Source: Woronichinia naegeliana WA131
Lineage (GTDB): Bacteria > Cyanobacteriota > Cyanobacteriia > Cyanobacteriales > Microcystaceae
Direction of reading: 5' to 3'
Length of the DNA: 64,000 bases
NCBI GenBank assembly: GCA_025370055.1
Contig: CP073041.1
Coordinates: 5,240,272-5,304,271, forward strand
Shown here: positions 27,171-36,308 of the stretch, one piece after another
Numbering within the stretch: the stretch's first letter is position 1
How the letters are laid out: each line of letters starts with the position of its first letter
The notes under the pieces: generated by a model
The model's input: the letters and a program-made list of their open reading frames with translations, nothing else
Told to the model about the DNA's origin: nothing
Database searches by the model: none
Position numbers and translations under genes: made by a program

Positions 27171-29015
27171 TCAATAACCTCTAGGGGTAATGAGCCAATT
27201 TTGATATTGGTAGGTCGTGCTATTACCAATTAAAACAACGGTTAACATATCAATCGGAAAGTCGAGCATTTTGTCTAAGGTCGTTTGAACAATCTCTTCT
27301 TCCTGTCGATAAACAGAACGCACCAGGGCAACTGGATTATTAGGATGGCGATGTTTAAGAAAAATTTGTTGCGTTAAAGTAATTAATTCGGTGCGTTTTT
27401 GGGATCTAGGATTATAAAGAGCGGTGACAAAATCAGCTTGAGCAGCAGCTTCTAACCGTTGTAAAATCTTGGCTGTGGGTGTTAGCAAATCACTGAGACT
27501 AATGGCACAAAAATCGTGCATCAGAGGTGCGCCGACTTTGGCTGCGGCTGCTTGCAGGGCGGTAATACCAGGAAAAACTTCGATCGCCGGATTCAGACCA
27601 TCCCAATACTGTTTTTGTAATTCTTCTAACACCAAACCGGCCATGCCATAGATACCACAATCCCCAGAAGAAATAATAGCTACTTTTAATCCCCATTGGG
27701 CTAATTTTATAGCGCGTTGACAGCGTTGACGCTCTTGGGTAATAGGAAAGGCTTCGATAATTTGGCCCGCCCTTGTTAGTGGTTTAATTAAATCTAAATA
27801 AAGGGAATAACCAATGATGGCATCGGCTTGGATTAGGGCTGTTTTCGCTGCCGGTGTGATTTGTTCTAAGGCTCCTGGCCCCGTTCCCACTAAATATAAG
27901 GCTCCGGTTTTACCGATATATTCCTCTGAGGCAAGCGCGATCGCCACTGTCACCGCTTCTGAGTTGCTTTCTGAACTGGCTTTAATAATTTGTTTTGGTA
28001 CTAATAACTGAGCTTCACCATAGATTTGGGCGGCACAAAGGGCGGCGGCTTCTGCGACACTGGCGGTTCCCACTTCCTGTTCGACAATCTGGGAAGGAGT
28101 GGGTACTGGAATTTGATGTAATTGTGCGGCGGTAAAGGTTTTTAAGGGATATTGTTGCGCGTCACAGTAAGCCAGTAACCCCATTTCATCGGCCTTAATA
28201 TCAATGGTGGCAATGCCCGCGATCGCCTTTTGTGTCAGTTGAAAGGATTGAAACACCTGATCAATGGCCTGGTGAATCAACGCTTGGGAAGTGCCTCGCA
28301 CACAACCAATGCCAACCCATAACAGACGGGGATGCCATTGCACCTGGGGACAATCAGCTTTCGTCTGCCCTTGACCTTGAGTGATACTAATCCATATTCT
28401 GGCCCGGGCATTGTTAACCTGTTCCCAAACAAAAGGATGAGTATCCGGTAAAGCTTTTTGCCAAAGAGTACTGCCCACTTCCTGAATCACTTCTACTGGC
28501 TTACCATTGGCGATCGCGGCACTAACCTCTGTCCAATCTCCCGCTCCTTTTCGCCACCCAAACGGTTCCCCCAATGTATCAATGCCAGGTAAGTTCAATG
28601 CCTGGGCTGCTCCAGTTAAAATCGGAATCGCGCCTAACTGAGCGGCAATCAAACAAGCCAGGCGATCGCTCCCCCCCTGATGACTACCACAAAGACTAAT
28701 GACAAAGCGACCCTGGGGATCGATAACAATTACCGCCGGATCAGTGGCTTTATTGGTCAAAAGTGGGGAAATTAAACGGACAACCGCTCCCGTTGCCAAG
28801 CCAAAAATAAAAGCTCGATGGTGGGGCCAAAGACTAGCTAAATGATCTTTTAAACTGCCTGAATAACGAGTTACACCATCACATTCCGTTAGCTGTTCGG
28901 CTAAATGTAAGGTGATGCCCAAACTTTGACAAAGGGGGTGCAACTTGTGGGCAGACTGGCTGGTTGTGGCGATCGCGGCGATCGGTTGGAAGTCAGAAAA
29001 GAGCGATTCGGTCAA
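27171..29015 (-). CDS. cobJ: CbiG-CobJ fusion (precorrin-3B C17-methyltransferase)
   Basis: 614 residues combining two steps of corrin-ring contraction. The CbiG N-terminal domain lies at about residues 50-140 (FGLATGAVVRLISPLL, GSHQGGSDRLA). The CbiG C-terminal domain is at about 230-340 (GIGCVRGTSQALI, DIKADEMGLLAYC). The CobJ/CbiH SAM-dependent methyltransferase domain is at about 375-610, with LYLVGTGPGALEQITPAA as the start of the tetrapyrrole methylase fold and ISSGDCGIYGMAGLVLE as its second motif. The fusion and length are usual in cyanobacteria, which make pseudocobalamin. No cobalamin riboswitch is recognisable in the short upstream gap. A copper ATPase gene lies 73 bp upstream on the same strand. 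Confidence 0.94.
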   Translation of the reverse strand: MTESLFSDFQPIAAIATTSQSAHKLHPLCQSLGITLHLAEQLTECDGVTRYSGSLKDHLASLWPHHRAFIFGLATGAVVRLISPLLTNKATDPAVIVIDPQGRFVISLCGSHQGGSDRLACLIAAQLGAIPILTGAAQALNLPGIDTLGEPFGWRKGAGDWTEVSAAIANGKPVEVIQEVGSTLWQKALPDTHPFVWEQVNNARARIWISITQGQGQTKADCPQVQWHPRLLWVGIGCVRGTSQALIHQAIDQVFQSFQLTQKAIAGIATIDIKADEMGLLAYCDAQQYPLKTFTAAQLHQIPVPTPSQIVEQEVGTASVAEAAALCAAQIYGEAQLLVPKQIIKASSESNSEAVTVAIALASEEYIGKTGALYLVGTGPGALEQITPAAKTALIQADAIIGYSLYLDLIKPLTRAGQIIEAFPITQERQRCQRAIKLAQWGLKVAIISSGDCGIYGMAGLVLEELQKQYWDGLNPAIEVFPGITALQAAAAKVGAPLMHDFCAISLSDLLTPTAKILQRLEAAAQADFVTALYNPRSQKRTELITLTQQIFLKHRHPNNPVALVRSVYRQEEEIVQTTLDKMLDFPIDMLTVVLIGNSTTYQYQNWLITPRGY

Positions 29016-29088
29016 TGTTGGGTGAAAAAATATTTTAGATTTTAATCATAGCCTTTAAAGCGGTTCTATTGCTGACAAAATTTCTGAT

Positions 29089-31338
29089 CTAATCAGATGA
29101 ATATTTGGGACAAAATTGACGCAAACGGAGGGCATTTGTCACCACAGAAACTGAACTAAAAGCCATTGCGGCTCCGGCAATAATAGGATTCAGTAACCAA
29201 CCAAACCAGGGATAGAATAAACCAGCAGCCAAGGGAATGCCAATTACATTATAAATAAAGGCAAAAAAGAGGTTTTGTTGGATATTTCGCATGGTGGCCC
29301 GACTGAGTTGAATCGCGGTGACAATGCCCTGGAGATCGCCCGAAATGAGGGTAATATCACTGGCTGCGATCGCTACATCTGTTCCAGTCCCCAAAGAAAT
29401 TCCCACATCGGCCTGAGCCAAAGCTGGCGCATCATTAATACCATCGCCTACCATCGCCACAATTTTGCCAGACTGTTGTAATTTTTTGATCTGGTTAGCT
29501 TTATCATCGGGACGAACTTCGGCAATCAGGTGATAAATCCCCACTTGATCGGCGATCGCCCGGGCCGTAGCCTGATTATCTCCCGTTAACATGACCACTT
29601 CTAAACCCATTTTTTTTAAGGTGGCGACAACTTGCTGGGAAGAAGGTTTCAGCGCGTCAGCAATGCCGACAATTGCTTGTAGTTGTTGATTAATGGCCAG
29701 CCAAACTACGGTTTTTTGCTCTTTTTCCCAACGGGTTTCAGCGTCTTTTAAATCATCGGTAATCATCCCCAATTCCTGAAACCAGCGTTCTGTCCCCAAT
29801 TGAATCCAGTTTTCCCCCACCTGACCTTGTACCCCACAACCGGCGATCGCCGTAAAATTCTGAATATCTAACAGCGTCACTTGTTGAGATTGGGCATAAT
29901 TAACAATCGCTTCTGCTAAAGGATGTTCTGAATATTTTTCAATCGAAGCAGCTCCTTGAATTAACTCAAGTTCCGTCATAGAGTTGTTAGCATGGAGACT
30001 GATAAAATCTGTGACGGTTGGTTTTCCTTGTGTTAATGTTCCCGTTTTATCTAAGACAATAGTTTGTAATTTTTGAGACAATTCTAAACTTTGGGCATCT
30101 CGAATTAAGATCCCAAATTCGGCTCCTTTTCCCGTTCCGACCATCACCGAGGTGGGGGTTGCTAATCCTAAGGCGCAGGGACAGGCAATAATTAACACTG
30201 CAACCATGGTGGAAATAGCAAAAGTTAAATGATGACCTAAAACGAACCAGAGAATAAAGGTTAACAAAGCAACCAAAAGCACGACGGGAACAAACCATTG
30301 AGTGACTTGATCCGCTAACTTTTGAATCGGGGCCTTAGACGCTTGGGCCTGCTGAACCAGTTTAACAATTTGAGCAAGAACCGTATCTTTGCCAACACGA
30401 GTCGCACGAATTTTTAAACTGCCATTTTTATTAATGGTTGCGCCAATAACTTCATCGCCAATACTTTTTTTAATCGGTAAGCTTTCCCCTGTCACCATCG
30501 CTTCATCAATGGTCGAGGTGCCGTCTATAATTTCACCATCCACAGGAATTTTCTCACCTGGGTGAACAAGAATGAGATCGCCGACTTGAACCGCCTCAAT
30601 GGGAACGGTAACGACTTCTCCATTACGAAAAAGTTGAGCTGTTTTTACCTGTAAACCCATTAATTTATGAATAGCGTCTGAAGTTTCCCGTCTAGCTCGC
30701 TGCTCAAAAAATCGTCCTAATAAAATCAAAGTAATGACAATGGTAGAGGCTTCAAAATAAACATGATGGCTTAAGCCTGGCTCCATTAAAAACTGCGGAA
30801 AAAGCAGGGTAAATAAGGAATAAAAATAAGCAGCACTCGTTCCCAAGACAACCAGGGTATCCATCGTCGCTGAACGGGTTTTTAAGGATTTAATCGCTCC
30901 TTGATAAAAACCTTTTCCACACCAAAATTGTACAGGGGTTGCTAAGAGCCATTGAAACCAAGGATTCTGGAAAAAAGTCGGGATAAAATTCATGCCCCAA
31001 CCTGTCATCATCGGGATTGAACCGAGTAATAGTAAAAAACTAGCAATTCCACCGATTAATAACTGGACATACAGGGTTTGTAATACTTTTTTCTGGTTGA
31101 TTTTCTCATCTTGCTCATTATTAACCTCTAGGGGCAAACTCTGATAACCAGCTTTATCGATCGCAGTTTGAATGGCGATCATCGTTGTAGCTTGAGGATC
31201 ATAATCAACGGTAGCTTGTTCGAGGGCAAAGTTAACCTGACAGGATGAAACACCCACAACTTTTTTAACGACTCTTTCAACGGTTGAGGCACAGGCGGCA
31301 CAGCGCATTCCCTGAAGTTGTAAAGTAAGATTTTCCAT
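29089..31338 (-). CDS. Copper-transporting P1B-type ATPase (PacS/CtaA-like)
   Basis: 749 residues. The N-terminal heavy-metal-associated domain carries GMRCAACAS (CxxC at 13 and 16). The P-type core is complete: TGES in the actuator domain, [10 protein letters not shown] in the sixth span, DKTGTLTQG with the phosphorylated Asp, the [10 protein letters not shown]1B motif and [12 protein letters not shown]. The CPC motif and single HMA indicate Cu(I). Cyanobacteria use one such pump in the cytoplasmic membrane (CtaA) and one in thylakoids (PacS) to supply plastocyanin; length (PacS about 747) favours PacS, but this cannot be decided here. Confidence 0.95.
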   Translation of the reverse strand: MENLTLQLQGMRCAACASTVERVVKKVVGVSSCQVNFALEQATVDYDPQATTMIAIQTAIDKAGYQSLPLEVNNEQDEKINQKKVLQTLYVQLLIGGIASFLLLLGSIPMMTGWGMNFIPTFFQNPWFQWLLATPVQFWCGKGFYQGAIKSLKTRSATMDTLVVLGTSAAYFYSLFTLLFPQFLMEPGLSHHVYFEASTIVITLILLGRFFEQRARRETSDAIHKLMGLQVKTAQLFRNGEVVTVPIEAVQVGDLILVHPGEKIPVDGEIIDGTSTIDEAMVTGESLPIKKSIGDEVIGATINKNGSLKIRATRVGKDTVLAQIVKLVQQAQASKAPIQKLADQVTQWFVPVVLLVALLTFILWFVLGHHLTFAISTMVAVLIIACPCALGLATPTSVMVGTGKGAEFGILIRDAQSLELSQKLQTIVLDKTGTLTQGKPTVTDFISLHANNSMTELELIQGAASIEKYSEHPLAEAIVNYAQSQQVTLLDIQNFTAIAGCGVQGQVGENWIQLGTERWFQELGMITDDLKDAETRWEKEQKTVVWLAINQQLQAIVGIADALKPSSQQVVATLKKMGLEVVMLTGDNQATARAIADQVGIYHLIAEVRPDDKANQIKKLQQSGKIVAMVGDGINDAPALAQADVGISLGTGTDVAIAASDITLISGDLQGIVTAIQLSRATMRNIQQNLFFAFIYNVIGIPLAAGLFYPWFGWLLNPIIAGAAMAFSSVSVVTNALRLRQFCPKYSSD

Positions 31339-31400
31339 ATAGAATAAACCTGAATAAAACCCAAATTAAAATGTAAGAAATTGATTAACCGAAAATAGTA

Positions 31401-31658
31401 TTAATCCCCATAGTGAGATTTAGCACGAATAATCAGAATTGTTTTTTCTGATTCATAAATTTCATACAAGATTCTATCCTTAAGGTTTAAACGATAGGAA
31501 CGTAGTCCGGCCAAACTTCCTTTGAGGGCCTTACCTTGGTAAGGATTTTCAGCTAATATTTCAATTAATATTTCCTGAAGTTTTATTTTTTGTTTTGGAG
31601 AGAGTTCGGTAATATCTTTTTTGGCCTGTCTTGAAAATAAAAACTGATAATTTGCCAT
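31401..31658 (-). CDS. RelE/YoeB-type toxin
   Basis: 85 residues with the RelE-fold pattern: MANYQFLFSRQAKKDITEL, KALKGSLAGLRSYRLNLKDR and RILYEIYESEKTILIIRAKS followed by HYGD. The family cleaves mRNA at the ribosome. Basic residues of the active cleft and the C-terminal His-Tyr are kept, so it may be active. It starts 2 bp after the Phd-type antitoxin gene, the usual antitoxin-first order. Confidence 0.88.
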   Translation of the reverse strand: MANYQFLFSRQAKKDITELSPKQKIKLQEILIEILAENPYQGKALKGSLAGLRSYRLNLKDRILYEIYESEKTILIIRAKSHYGD

Positions 31659-31660
31659 CT

Positions 31661-31924
31661 TTAGTCAAGTGAGATTCCAAAAACCTGTTCCATTGTCAAT
31701 GCTTCCTTACATTGATAATCTTGACGAGCCGCAGCAACATCGGACAAAATATCAGCATCTTGCATCCATGTGGCTGTTTCCATCAGTGATTCCCATTCTT
31801 CCTGATTGACCAGAATATATTTTTGATCTCCTCTGGTAATGGCTATCCCCTTGGGTTCCATAATGGCATGATCGCAAAGTTCATCCAAATGGCTTTTGGC
31901 ATAATCAACAGTAACCTGATACAT
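31661..31924 (-). CDS. Phd/YefM-type antitoxin
   Basis: 87 residues. The N-terminal DNA-binding part VTVDYAKSHLDELCDHAI with ...GIAITRGDQKYILV is the Phd/YefM fold. The acidic C-terminal tail (MQDADILSDVAAARQDYQ) would wrap the toxin. Phd/YefM proteins also autorepress their operon. Paired with the RelE-type gene directly downstream. Confidence 0.88.
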   Translation of the reverse strand: MYQVTVDYAKSHLDELCDHAIMEPKGIAITRGDQKYILVNQEEWESLMETATWMQDADILSDVAAARQDYQCKEALTMEQVFGISLD

Positions 31925-32124
31925 TCTTGTCTCCTTACTGAGTATTTTTTAATGGTTAAAGCGTATGAAAAGTTTGTTTAATTATGTCAGAAAAATTAAT
32001 ACATACTATACTTGACATTGTAAGTTAAGATTTTTATTTTGAAAAGTAGTTTAGCTGACAATATTCTCCTATGCTGGCCGATAAATCTTAAAATGAGTGA
32101 ACGTTCCCAGATATTTAACTTTCC

Positions 32125-33270
32125 ATGATCACCCATCTTCCTCTCAACATCCCTTCTCCCTGCTTTGTCTTAGAAGAAGCTTGCTTAGAAAGAAACTTAG
32201 CCATTTTTGCGAGAGTACAACAGCAAGCACCAGTGAAAGTAATGTTGGCCCTCAAAGGGTTCGCCCTCTTTCCCAGTTTTCCTTGGATTCGTCAAGTGTT
32301 AGCGGGAGCCTCAGCCAGTTCTTTGTGGGAAGCTCAGTTAGCAGCCGCAGAATTTGGCAAGGAAGTTCATGTTTATGCCCCGGCCTATCGAGAAGAAGAT
32401 TTACCAGCTATTTTACCTTTGGCAACTCATCTAGTTTTTAATTCCCTCAGCCAATGGGAAAACTTTCGCTCATTAGTGCAGAATTCACCCCAGATTCCAG
32501 GCATTGGTTTACGCATTAATCCCCAATATTCTCCTGTTACTACGGCCTTATATAATCCCTGTATTCCTGGTTCCCGTCTGGGCATTTCTCCTGAACAATT
32601 AGGCGATCGCCTACCAGCAGGAATTACCGGTTTTCTGTCCCATAATCTGTGTGAAAGTGATTCCTATGCCTTAGAAAAAACCCTAGGTTATATTGAAGAA
32701 TATTTTGGTCATTGGTTATCCCAAATTCGTTGGTTAAATCTAGGGGGAGGTCATTTAATGACTCGTCAGGATTATGATCTAGATCATGCCATTACGGTTC
32801 TTAATCATTTCCATCAACGTTATCCCCATTTATCCCTCATTTTAGAACCTGGATCGGCGATCGTTTGGGAAACCGGCTTTTTATTGAGTCAAGTCAGAGA
32901 TATCATTCCGACACCCGAATTTACCCATGCCATGCTAGATGTTTCCTTTACCGCTCATATGCCAGACTGTTTAGAAATGCCCTATCGTCCCGCCATTAGA
33001 TATGCCCACGAACCACAAGCCGGAGAAACTATTTATCGCATGGGAGGATCTAGTTGTTTAGCGGGGGATTTTATGGGGGATTACGGCTTTGATCAGGCTC
33101 TGCAAGTCGGCGATCGCTTAATTTTTGAAGATATGATGCACTATACCCTAGTCAAAACAACCATGTTTAATGGCGTTCCCCATCCAGCCATTGGCATACT
33201 CAAAAAAGACGGTAGCTTTGAACTATGGCGAGAATTTGGCTATCAGGATTACCGCGATCGCTTAGGTTGA
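32125..33270 (+). CDS. nspC: Carboxynorspermidine decarboxylase (NspC)
   Basis: 381 residues of the alanine-racemase-fold PLP decarboxylases. The PLP lysine lies in VMLALKGFALF. Further signatures are the N-terminal IPSPCFVLEEACLERNL, LGISPEQLGD, LNLGGGHLM (phosphate loop), LEPGSAIVWETGFL and the active-site Cys/Asp block GGSSCLAGDFMGDYGFD. NspC decarboxylates carboxyspermidine or carboxynorspermidine, giving polyamines without the S-adenosylmethioninamine route. Length matches the family. The start ATG is preceded by a poor ribosome site. A methylthioadenosine phosphorylase gene lies about 1.2 kb away on the opposite strand. Confidence 0.93.
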   Translation: MITHLPLNIPSPCFVLEEACLERNLAIFARVQQQAPVKVMLALKGFALFPSFPWIRQVLAGASASSLWEAQLAAAEFGKEVHVYAPAYREEDLPAILPLATHLVFNSLSQWENFRSLVQNSPQIPGIGLRINPQYSPVTTALYNPCIPGSRLGISPEQLGDRLPAGITGFLSHNLCESDSYALEKTLGYIEEYFGHWLSQIRWLNLGGGHLMTRQDYDLDHAITVLNHFHQRYPHLSLILEPGSAIVWETGFLLSQVRDIIPTPEFTHAMLDVSFTAHMPDCLEMPYRPAIRYAHEPQAGETIYRMGGSSCLAGDFMGDYGFDQALQVGDRLIFEDMMHYTLVKTTMFNGVPHPAIGILKKDGSFELWREFGYQDYRDRLG

Positions 33271-33282
33271 TTTTGCTTCAGC

Positions 33283-34422
33283 TTAAATTGAATTACCATT
33301 TCGACTCGCATCCAGACTGACCTTCAAATGAAAAAAGAGGGCAATGATTATCCCAGCCAGTAAAATGGGTAAAATGCTCATTGGTAAAATAACCGGGCCT
33401 AACAGGAACGGAAAATAACTCATAGCCGAGACAAAGGTAATCGTCATTGGCACAAAGAAATAATGGGGAAAATAAAAGCCATAAATAATCGATAAAATAT
33501 CGGCTGCAAAAAAATAGCGTTCGTGCATTTTCGGTAAACAATAAGGCACGATTAACACAGAAATCAGTGCAATTTGGACAATAATAGCGGCTGTCACTTC
33601 AAATTTAATTCTATTAATGATCAGGATAAAACTGGTAAGAATAAGAACTGTCAAAAGAATCCCTAAAGGTGCGAGACTATCAAAATAGCGATTGGAAACC
33701 CATAGGTAAGGATTGGGCGCATTGAGCGTGAGAAATTGAAAGGTATTAGCTTGCTGAAGATAAATAAAGAGTAAATCTTTGACTGATCTGCCCGCAATCC
33801 AACTAGGCAGAATAGCGATCGCGTAAATAGTGGGAATCCAGAGAAAAGATCGCAGAGAAATATATTTTTTAAGCCCTAAGATAATCAACACGGGGAGAAA
33901 AAAGAGAGCCTGCTGCTTAAAGGCTAGAGCTAAACCAAAAGCAATCAGGGCTAGATTTTCCTGTTTTTTACATAAATAATAAAGACAGGCCACTAATCCC
34001 GTGGTGTAGATAATGTCACACTGTCCCCAAAAAGAGCCATTTAAGAGAAGAGTGGGGGCAAAAAGAAGGGTTAATAGGGCTAGTAAGGGGAGAGATCCCT
34101 GGGGATAACGGAGTTTAACTAATTGATAGGTGAAAAATCCACAAATAATTTCAAAGGGAAAGTTAATTAATTTAATGGCAATAACTTTTGATAAATTAGC
34201 CAAAAAAGTAACAACCAGTACCAATAGATAAAGATAGGGGGGCGTGTAATTACTAAAATTATCTTTTAAGGCCCAAAAGCCGCCATGAGCTTGTATATAA
34301 TCATACCAAGGTTCGAGAAAATAGGTATAGTCGCTACTTTCATGACTAATTAAGCTAAGACGCACAATGATCGCTATCACCACTGCGATCGCCGTCAAAA
34401 TACCTTTGGCAGTAAGAGACAA
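33283..34422 (-). CDS. Multipass membrane protein, probable GT-C-type glycosyltransferase
   Basis: 379 residues with about ten membrane spans. Features resembling GT-C (GT39/GT87-like) mannosyltransferases are an acidic site in the first lumenal loop (SHESSDYTYFLEPWYDYIQ), SNYTPPYLYLLVL, NGSFWGQCDIIYTTGL and the late loop PKMHERYFFAADI. Such enzymes use polyprenyl-phosphate sugars to glycosylate lipids or proteins. No substrate can be named. It ends convergently 13 bp from nspC, and its start is 13 bp after the stop of the phosphorylase gene, so it may be co-transcribed with it. Confidence 0.75.
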   Translation of the reverse strand: MSLTAKGILTAIAVVIAIIVRLSLISHESSDYTYFLEPWYDYIQAHGGFWALKDNFSNYTPPYLYLLVLVVTFLANLSKVIAIKLINFPFEIICGFFTYQLVKLRYPQGSLPLLALLTLLFAPTLLLNGSFWGQCDIIYTTGLVACLYYLCKKQENLALIAFGLALAFKQQALFFLPVLIILGLKKYISLRSFLWIPTIYAIAILPSWIAGRSVKDLLFIYLQQANTFQFLTLNAPNPYLWVSNRYFDSLAPLGILLTVLILTSFILIINRIKFEVTAAIIVQIALISVLIVPYCLPKMHERYFFAADILSIIYGFYFPHYFFVPMTITFVSAMSYFPFLLGPVILPMSILPILLAGIIIALFFHLKVSLDASRNGNSI

Positions 34423-34435
34423 AAAATTAAGGAGT

Positions 34436-35308
34436 TTAAAGATATTTTTGCAAGAATAAACCTAGTTTTTCCTTCGTTGCTGCCGGAGCCTGAGCTAGGG
34501 GAGTAAGAATCGCATACTTTAAGGCATTATGGGCCTTAGAAAGCGGTGGATTTTCCGTCAGCCGACGAACCGTTTCTTGAATCACTTGCTGGGCATTGAT
34601 CGCATTGCGATGTAAATTATCTAAAATCATTTCGACGGTGACATGGTCATGGTCGGGATGCCAGCAATCATAATCGGTGACTAAGGCTAGGGTTGCATAG
34701 GCAATTTCTGCTTCTCTCGCTAACTTAGCCTCTGGTAAATTGGTCATGCCAATTACCGTCCCCCCCCAACTGCGATAAAGATTAGATTCCGCCAAGGTTG
34801 AAAAGGCTGGCCCTTCCATACAAACATAAGTTCCTTGGGTATGTAGGGTAATCTCCGGCAAATTTAAACTAGTAATGGCATCCTGTAAGACCTGGGCTAA
34901 TGCGGGGCAAATTGGATGACCAAAACCAATATGGGCCACAATGCCTTCCCCAAAAAAGGTAGAAATGCGATTGCGGGTACGGTCAATAAATTGATCGGGA
35001 ACTAACAGATCTAAAGGTTTAACCTCGGCTTGCAGAGATCCCACGGCCGAAGCGGAGATAATATATTCAACTCCCAATTGCTTCATGGCATGGATATTGG
35101 CTCGAAAGGGAATTTCCGTAGGGGTGAGATGGTGATTACGACCATGACGAGCTAAAAAAGCAACTGGTACACCAGACAATTGTCCCATCATGAGGGCATC
35201 AGACGGTTTGCCAAAGGGCGTTTCGAGGGCCACTTCCTGAATATCTTTGAGGGCCTCCATTTTATAAAGCCCACTACCGCCGATAATACCGATTTTTGCT
35301 GAGGTCAT
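34436..35308 (-). CDS. mtnP: S-methyl-5'-thioadenosine phosphorylase
   Basis: 290 residues of the PNP/MTAP family. It has the phosphate-binding start [54 protein letters not shown], the purine-site [15 protein letters not shown] with [18 protein letters not shown], and [16 protein letters not shown]. These match MTA phosphorylases (substrate loop GMTN-PEA). The enzyme releases adenine and methylthioribose-1-phosphate from the by-product of spermidine and ethylene-type chemistry. Its proximity to nspC fits polyamine metabolism, though the genes are convergent and not an operon. Confidence 0.95.
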   Translation of the reverse strand: MTSAKIGIIGGSGLYKMEALKDIQEVALETPFGKPSDALMMGQLSGVPVAFLARHGRNHHLTPTEIPFRANIHAMKQLGVEYIISASAVGSLQAEVKPLDLLVPDQFIDRTRNRISTFFGEGIVAHIGFGHPICPALAQVLQDAITSLNLPEITLHTQGTYVCMEGPAFSTLAESNLYRSWGGTVIGMTNLPEAKLAREAEIAYATLALVTDYDCWHPDHDHVTVEMILDNLHRNAINAQQVIQETVRRLTENPPLSKAHNALKYAILTPLAQAPAATKEKLGLFLQKYL

Positions 35309-35365
35309 GGAAATTAAAGCTCAAAAAGACAGTGAGAGTTAATGGGGTATTTGTTGATCAGACTA

Positions 35366-35450
35366 TGGGCAGCGAGAGAATCGAACTCTCATGAGGGGTT
35401 ACCTCGCCACATTTTGAGTGTGGTGCGTCTACCAATTTCGCCAGCCGCCC
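35366..35450 (-). tRNA. tRNA-Leu (anticodon CAA)
   Basis: On the minus strand the 85-base sequence begins GGGCGGCTGGCGAAATTGGT and ends ...TCTCGCTGCCCA. The seven-pair acceptor stem has one G-T pair. The anticodon arm is CCACA-CTCAAAA-TGTGG with anticodon CAA (reads UUG). The long variable arm is typical of class II tRNA-Leu, and the T-loop is GTTCGATTC. The CCA end is not encoded. Its 5' 22 bases overlap the 3' end of the M48 peptidase gene on the same strand. Confidence 0.96.
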
Positions 35451-36304
35451 TGGGTTTTGTCTTTTTGATTATAGAGGCTACGGGGGCCTTGTAACAAGTC
35501 TTGATAATTTTGGGAACTGGCCCAACGATCAATTTCCTTGGCACGAAGCACCGGAACCGGATGGGTTAAGGCCTCGGTTTGCATGGATTTTAGCATAGTT
35601 CCTAATTCCGTTTCACTGATCGCCTGATATTCCCTGGCCTGTTCAATAAAGGCATCCAAATTCAACAGTGGAGCTAAACTGGGGGAACCACCGGCCAATT
35701 TCATCAGCACAGACATGACAATCCTGGGATCTTGAACCGCTAATAAAGCGGCGCGATCGCAACTAAATTCAGCACAACGTACCCATTCCAAAATTTGAGA
35801 TTGTAGCGATTGGGCAATCATTGTTCCCCAGATCGGCAATTGTTCTGATGCCAAGGCAATCAGATTCGCTAGGGTTAAATAAACCCCATGTTCACATTTG
35901 AGGTGTCCCAATTCGTGGGCCATAACCGCTTGAATTTCAACCGGCGTGAGCATTTCAATTAAGGACGTATGCAGCACCATAAATGGCTGTTTGCCCCGCA
36001 TCGCAAAGGTATAGGCATTGGGAATCGGATTTTGCTGCACATAGAGTTGGGGGGGATCTAAATCTAAAATCCGACAGGCCTCTAATAGCAATTCATGCAG
36101 ATGGGGTAATTGTTTTGAACTAACCCGCACACTGGCGGCTAAATTATTGAGGGCAAAAAACTGTTCAGCAACAGAGCCTAATAAACCACGAATGGCTAAA
36201 TCAAATCCGGGTAACTGTTTAAGAGAATTGGTGGCAGCTAGATCGAGGGGATGACGGAAATCATCGGCTTTAAGTCCAACTAACAGCGTGGGGGAAAGTA
36301 CCAT
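35429..36304 (-). CDS. M48-family zinc metallopeptidase
   Basis: 291 residues. The zinc site HELGH lies in AVMAHELGHLKCEHG, and the third ligand Glu in WVRCAEFSCDRAALL (ExxxD). The arrangement follows HtpX/Oma1-like M48 peptidases. Hydrophobic stretches near LTLANLIALASEQLPIWG suggest membrane association. The last seven codons (QGGWRNW and stop) are read from the first 22 bases of the downstream tRNA-Leu gene, so a messenger covering the whole CDS contains the tRNA 5' end. It starts 4 bp after the stop of the response-regulator gene. Confidence 0.9.
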   Translation of the reverse strand: MVLSPTLLVGLKADDFRHPLDLAATNSLKQLPGFDLAIRGLLGSVAEQFFALNNLAASVRVSSKQLPHLHELLLEACRILDLDPPQLYVQQNPIPNAYTFAMRGKQPFMVLHTSLIEMLTPVEIQAVMAHELGHLKCEHGVYLTLANLIALASEQLPIWGTMIAQSLQSQILEWVRCAEFSCDRAALLAVQDPRIVMSVLMKLAGGSPSLAPLLNLDAFIEQAREYQAISETELGTMLKSMQTEALTHPVPVLRAKEIDRWASSQNYQDLLQGPRSLYNQKDKTQGGWRNW

Positions 36305-36308
36305 AAAC

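Noticed and set aside
32097-32441. Serine/arginine-rich frame overlapping nspC
   Set aside because: A shadow in another frame of a strongly conserved gene.
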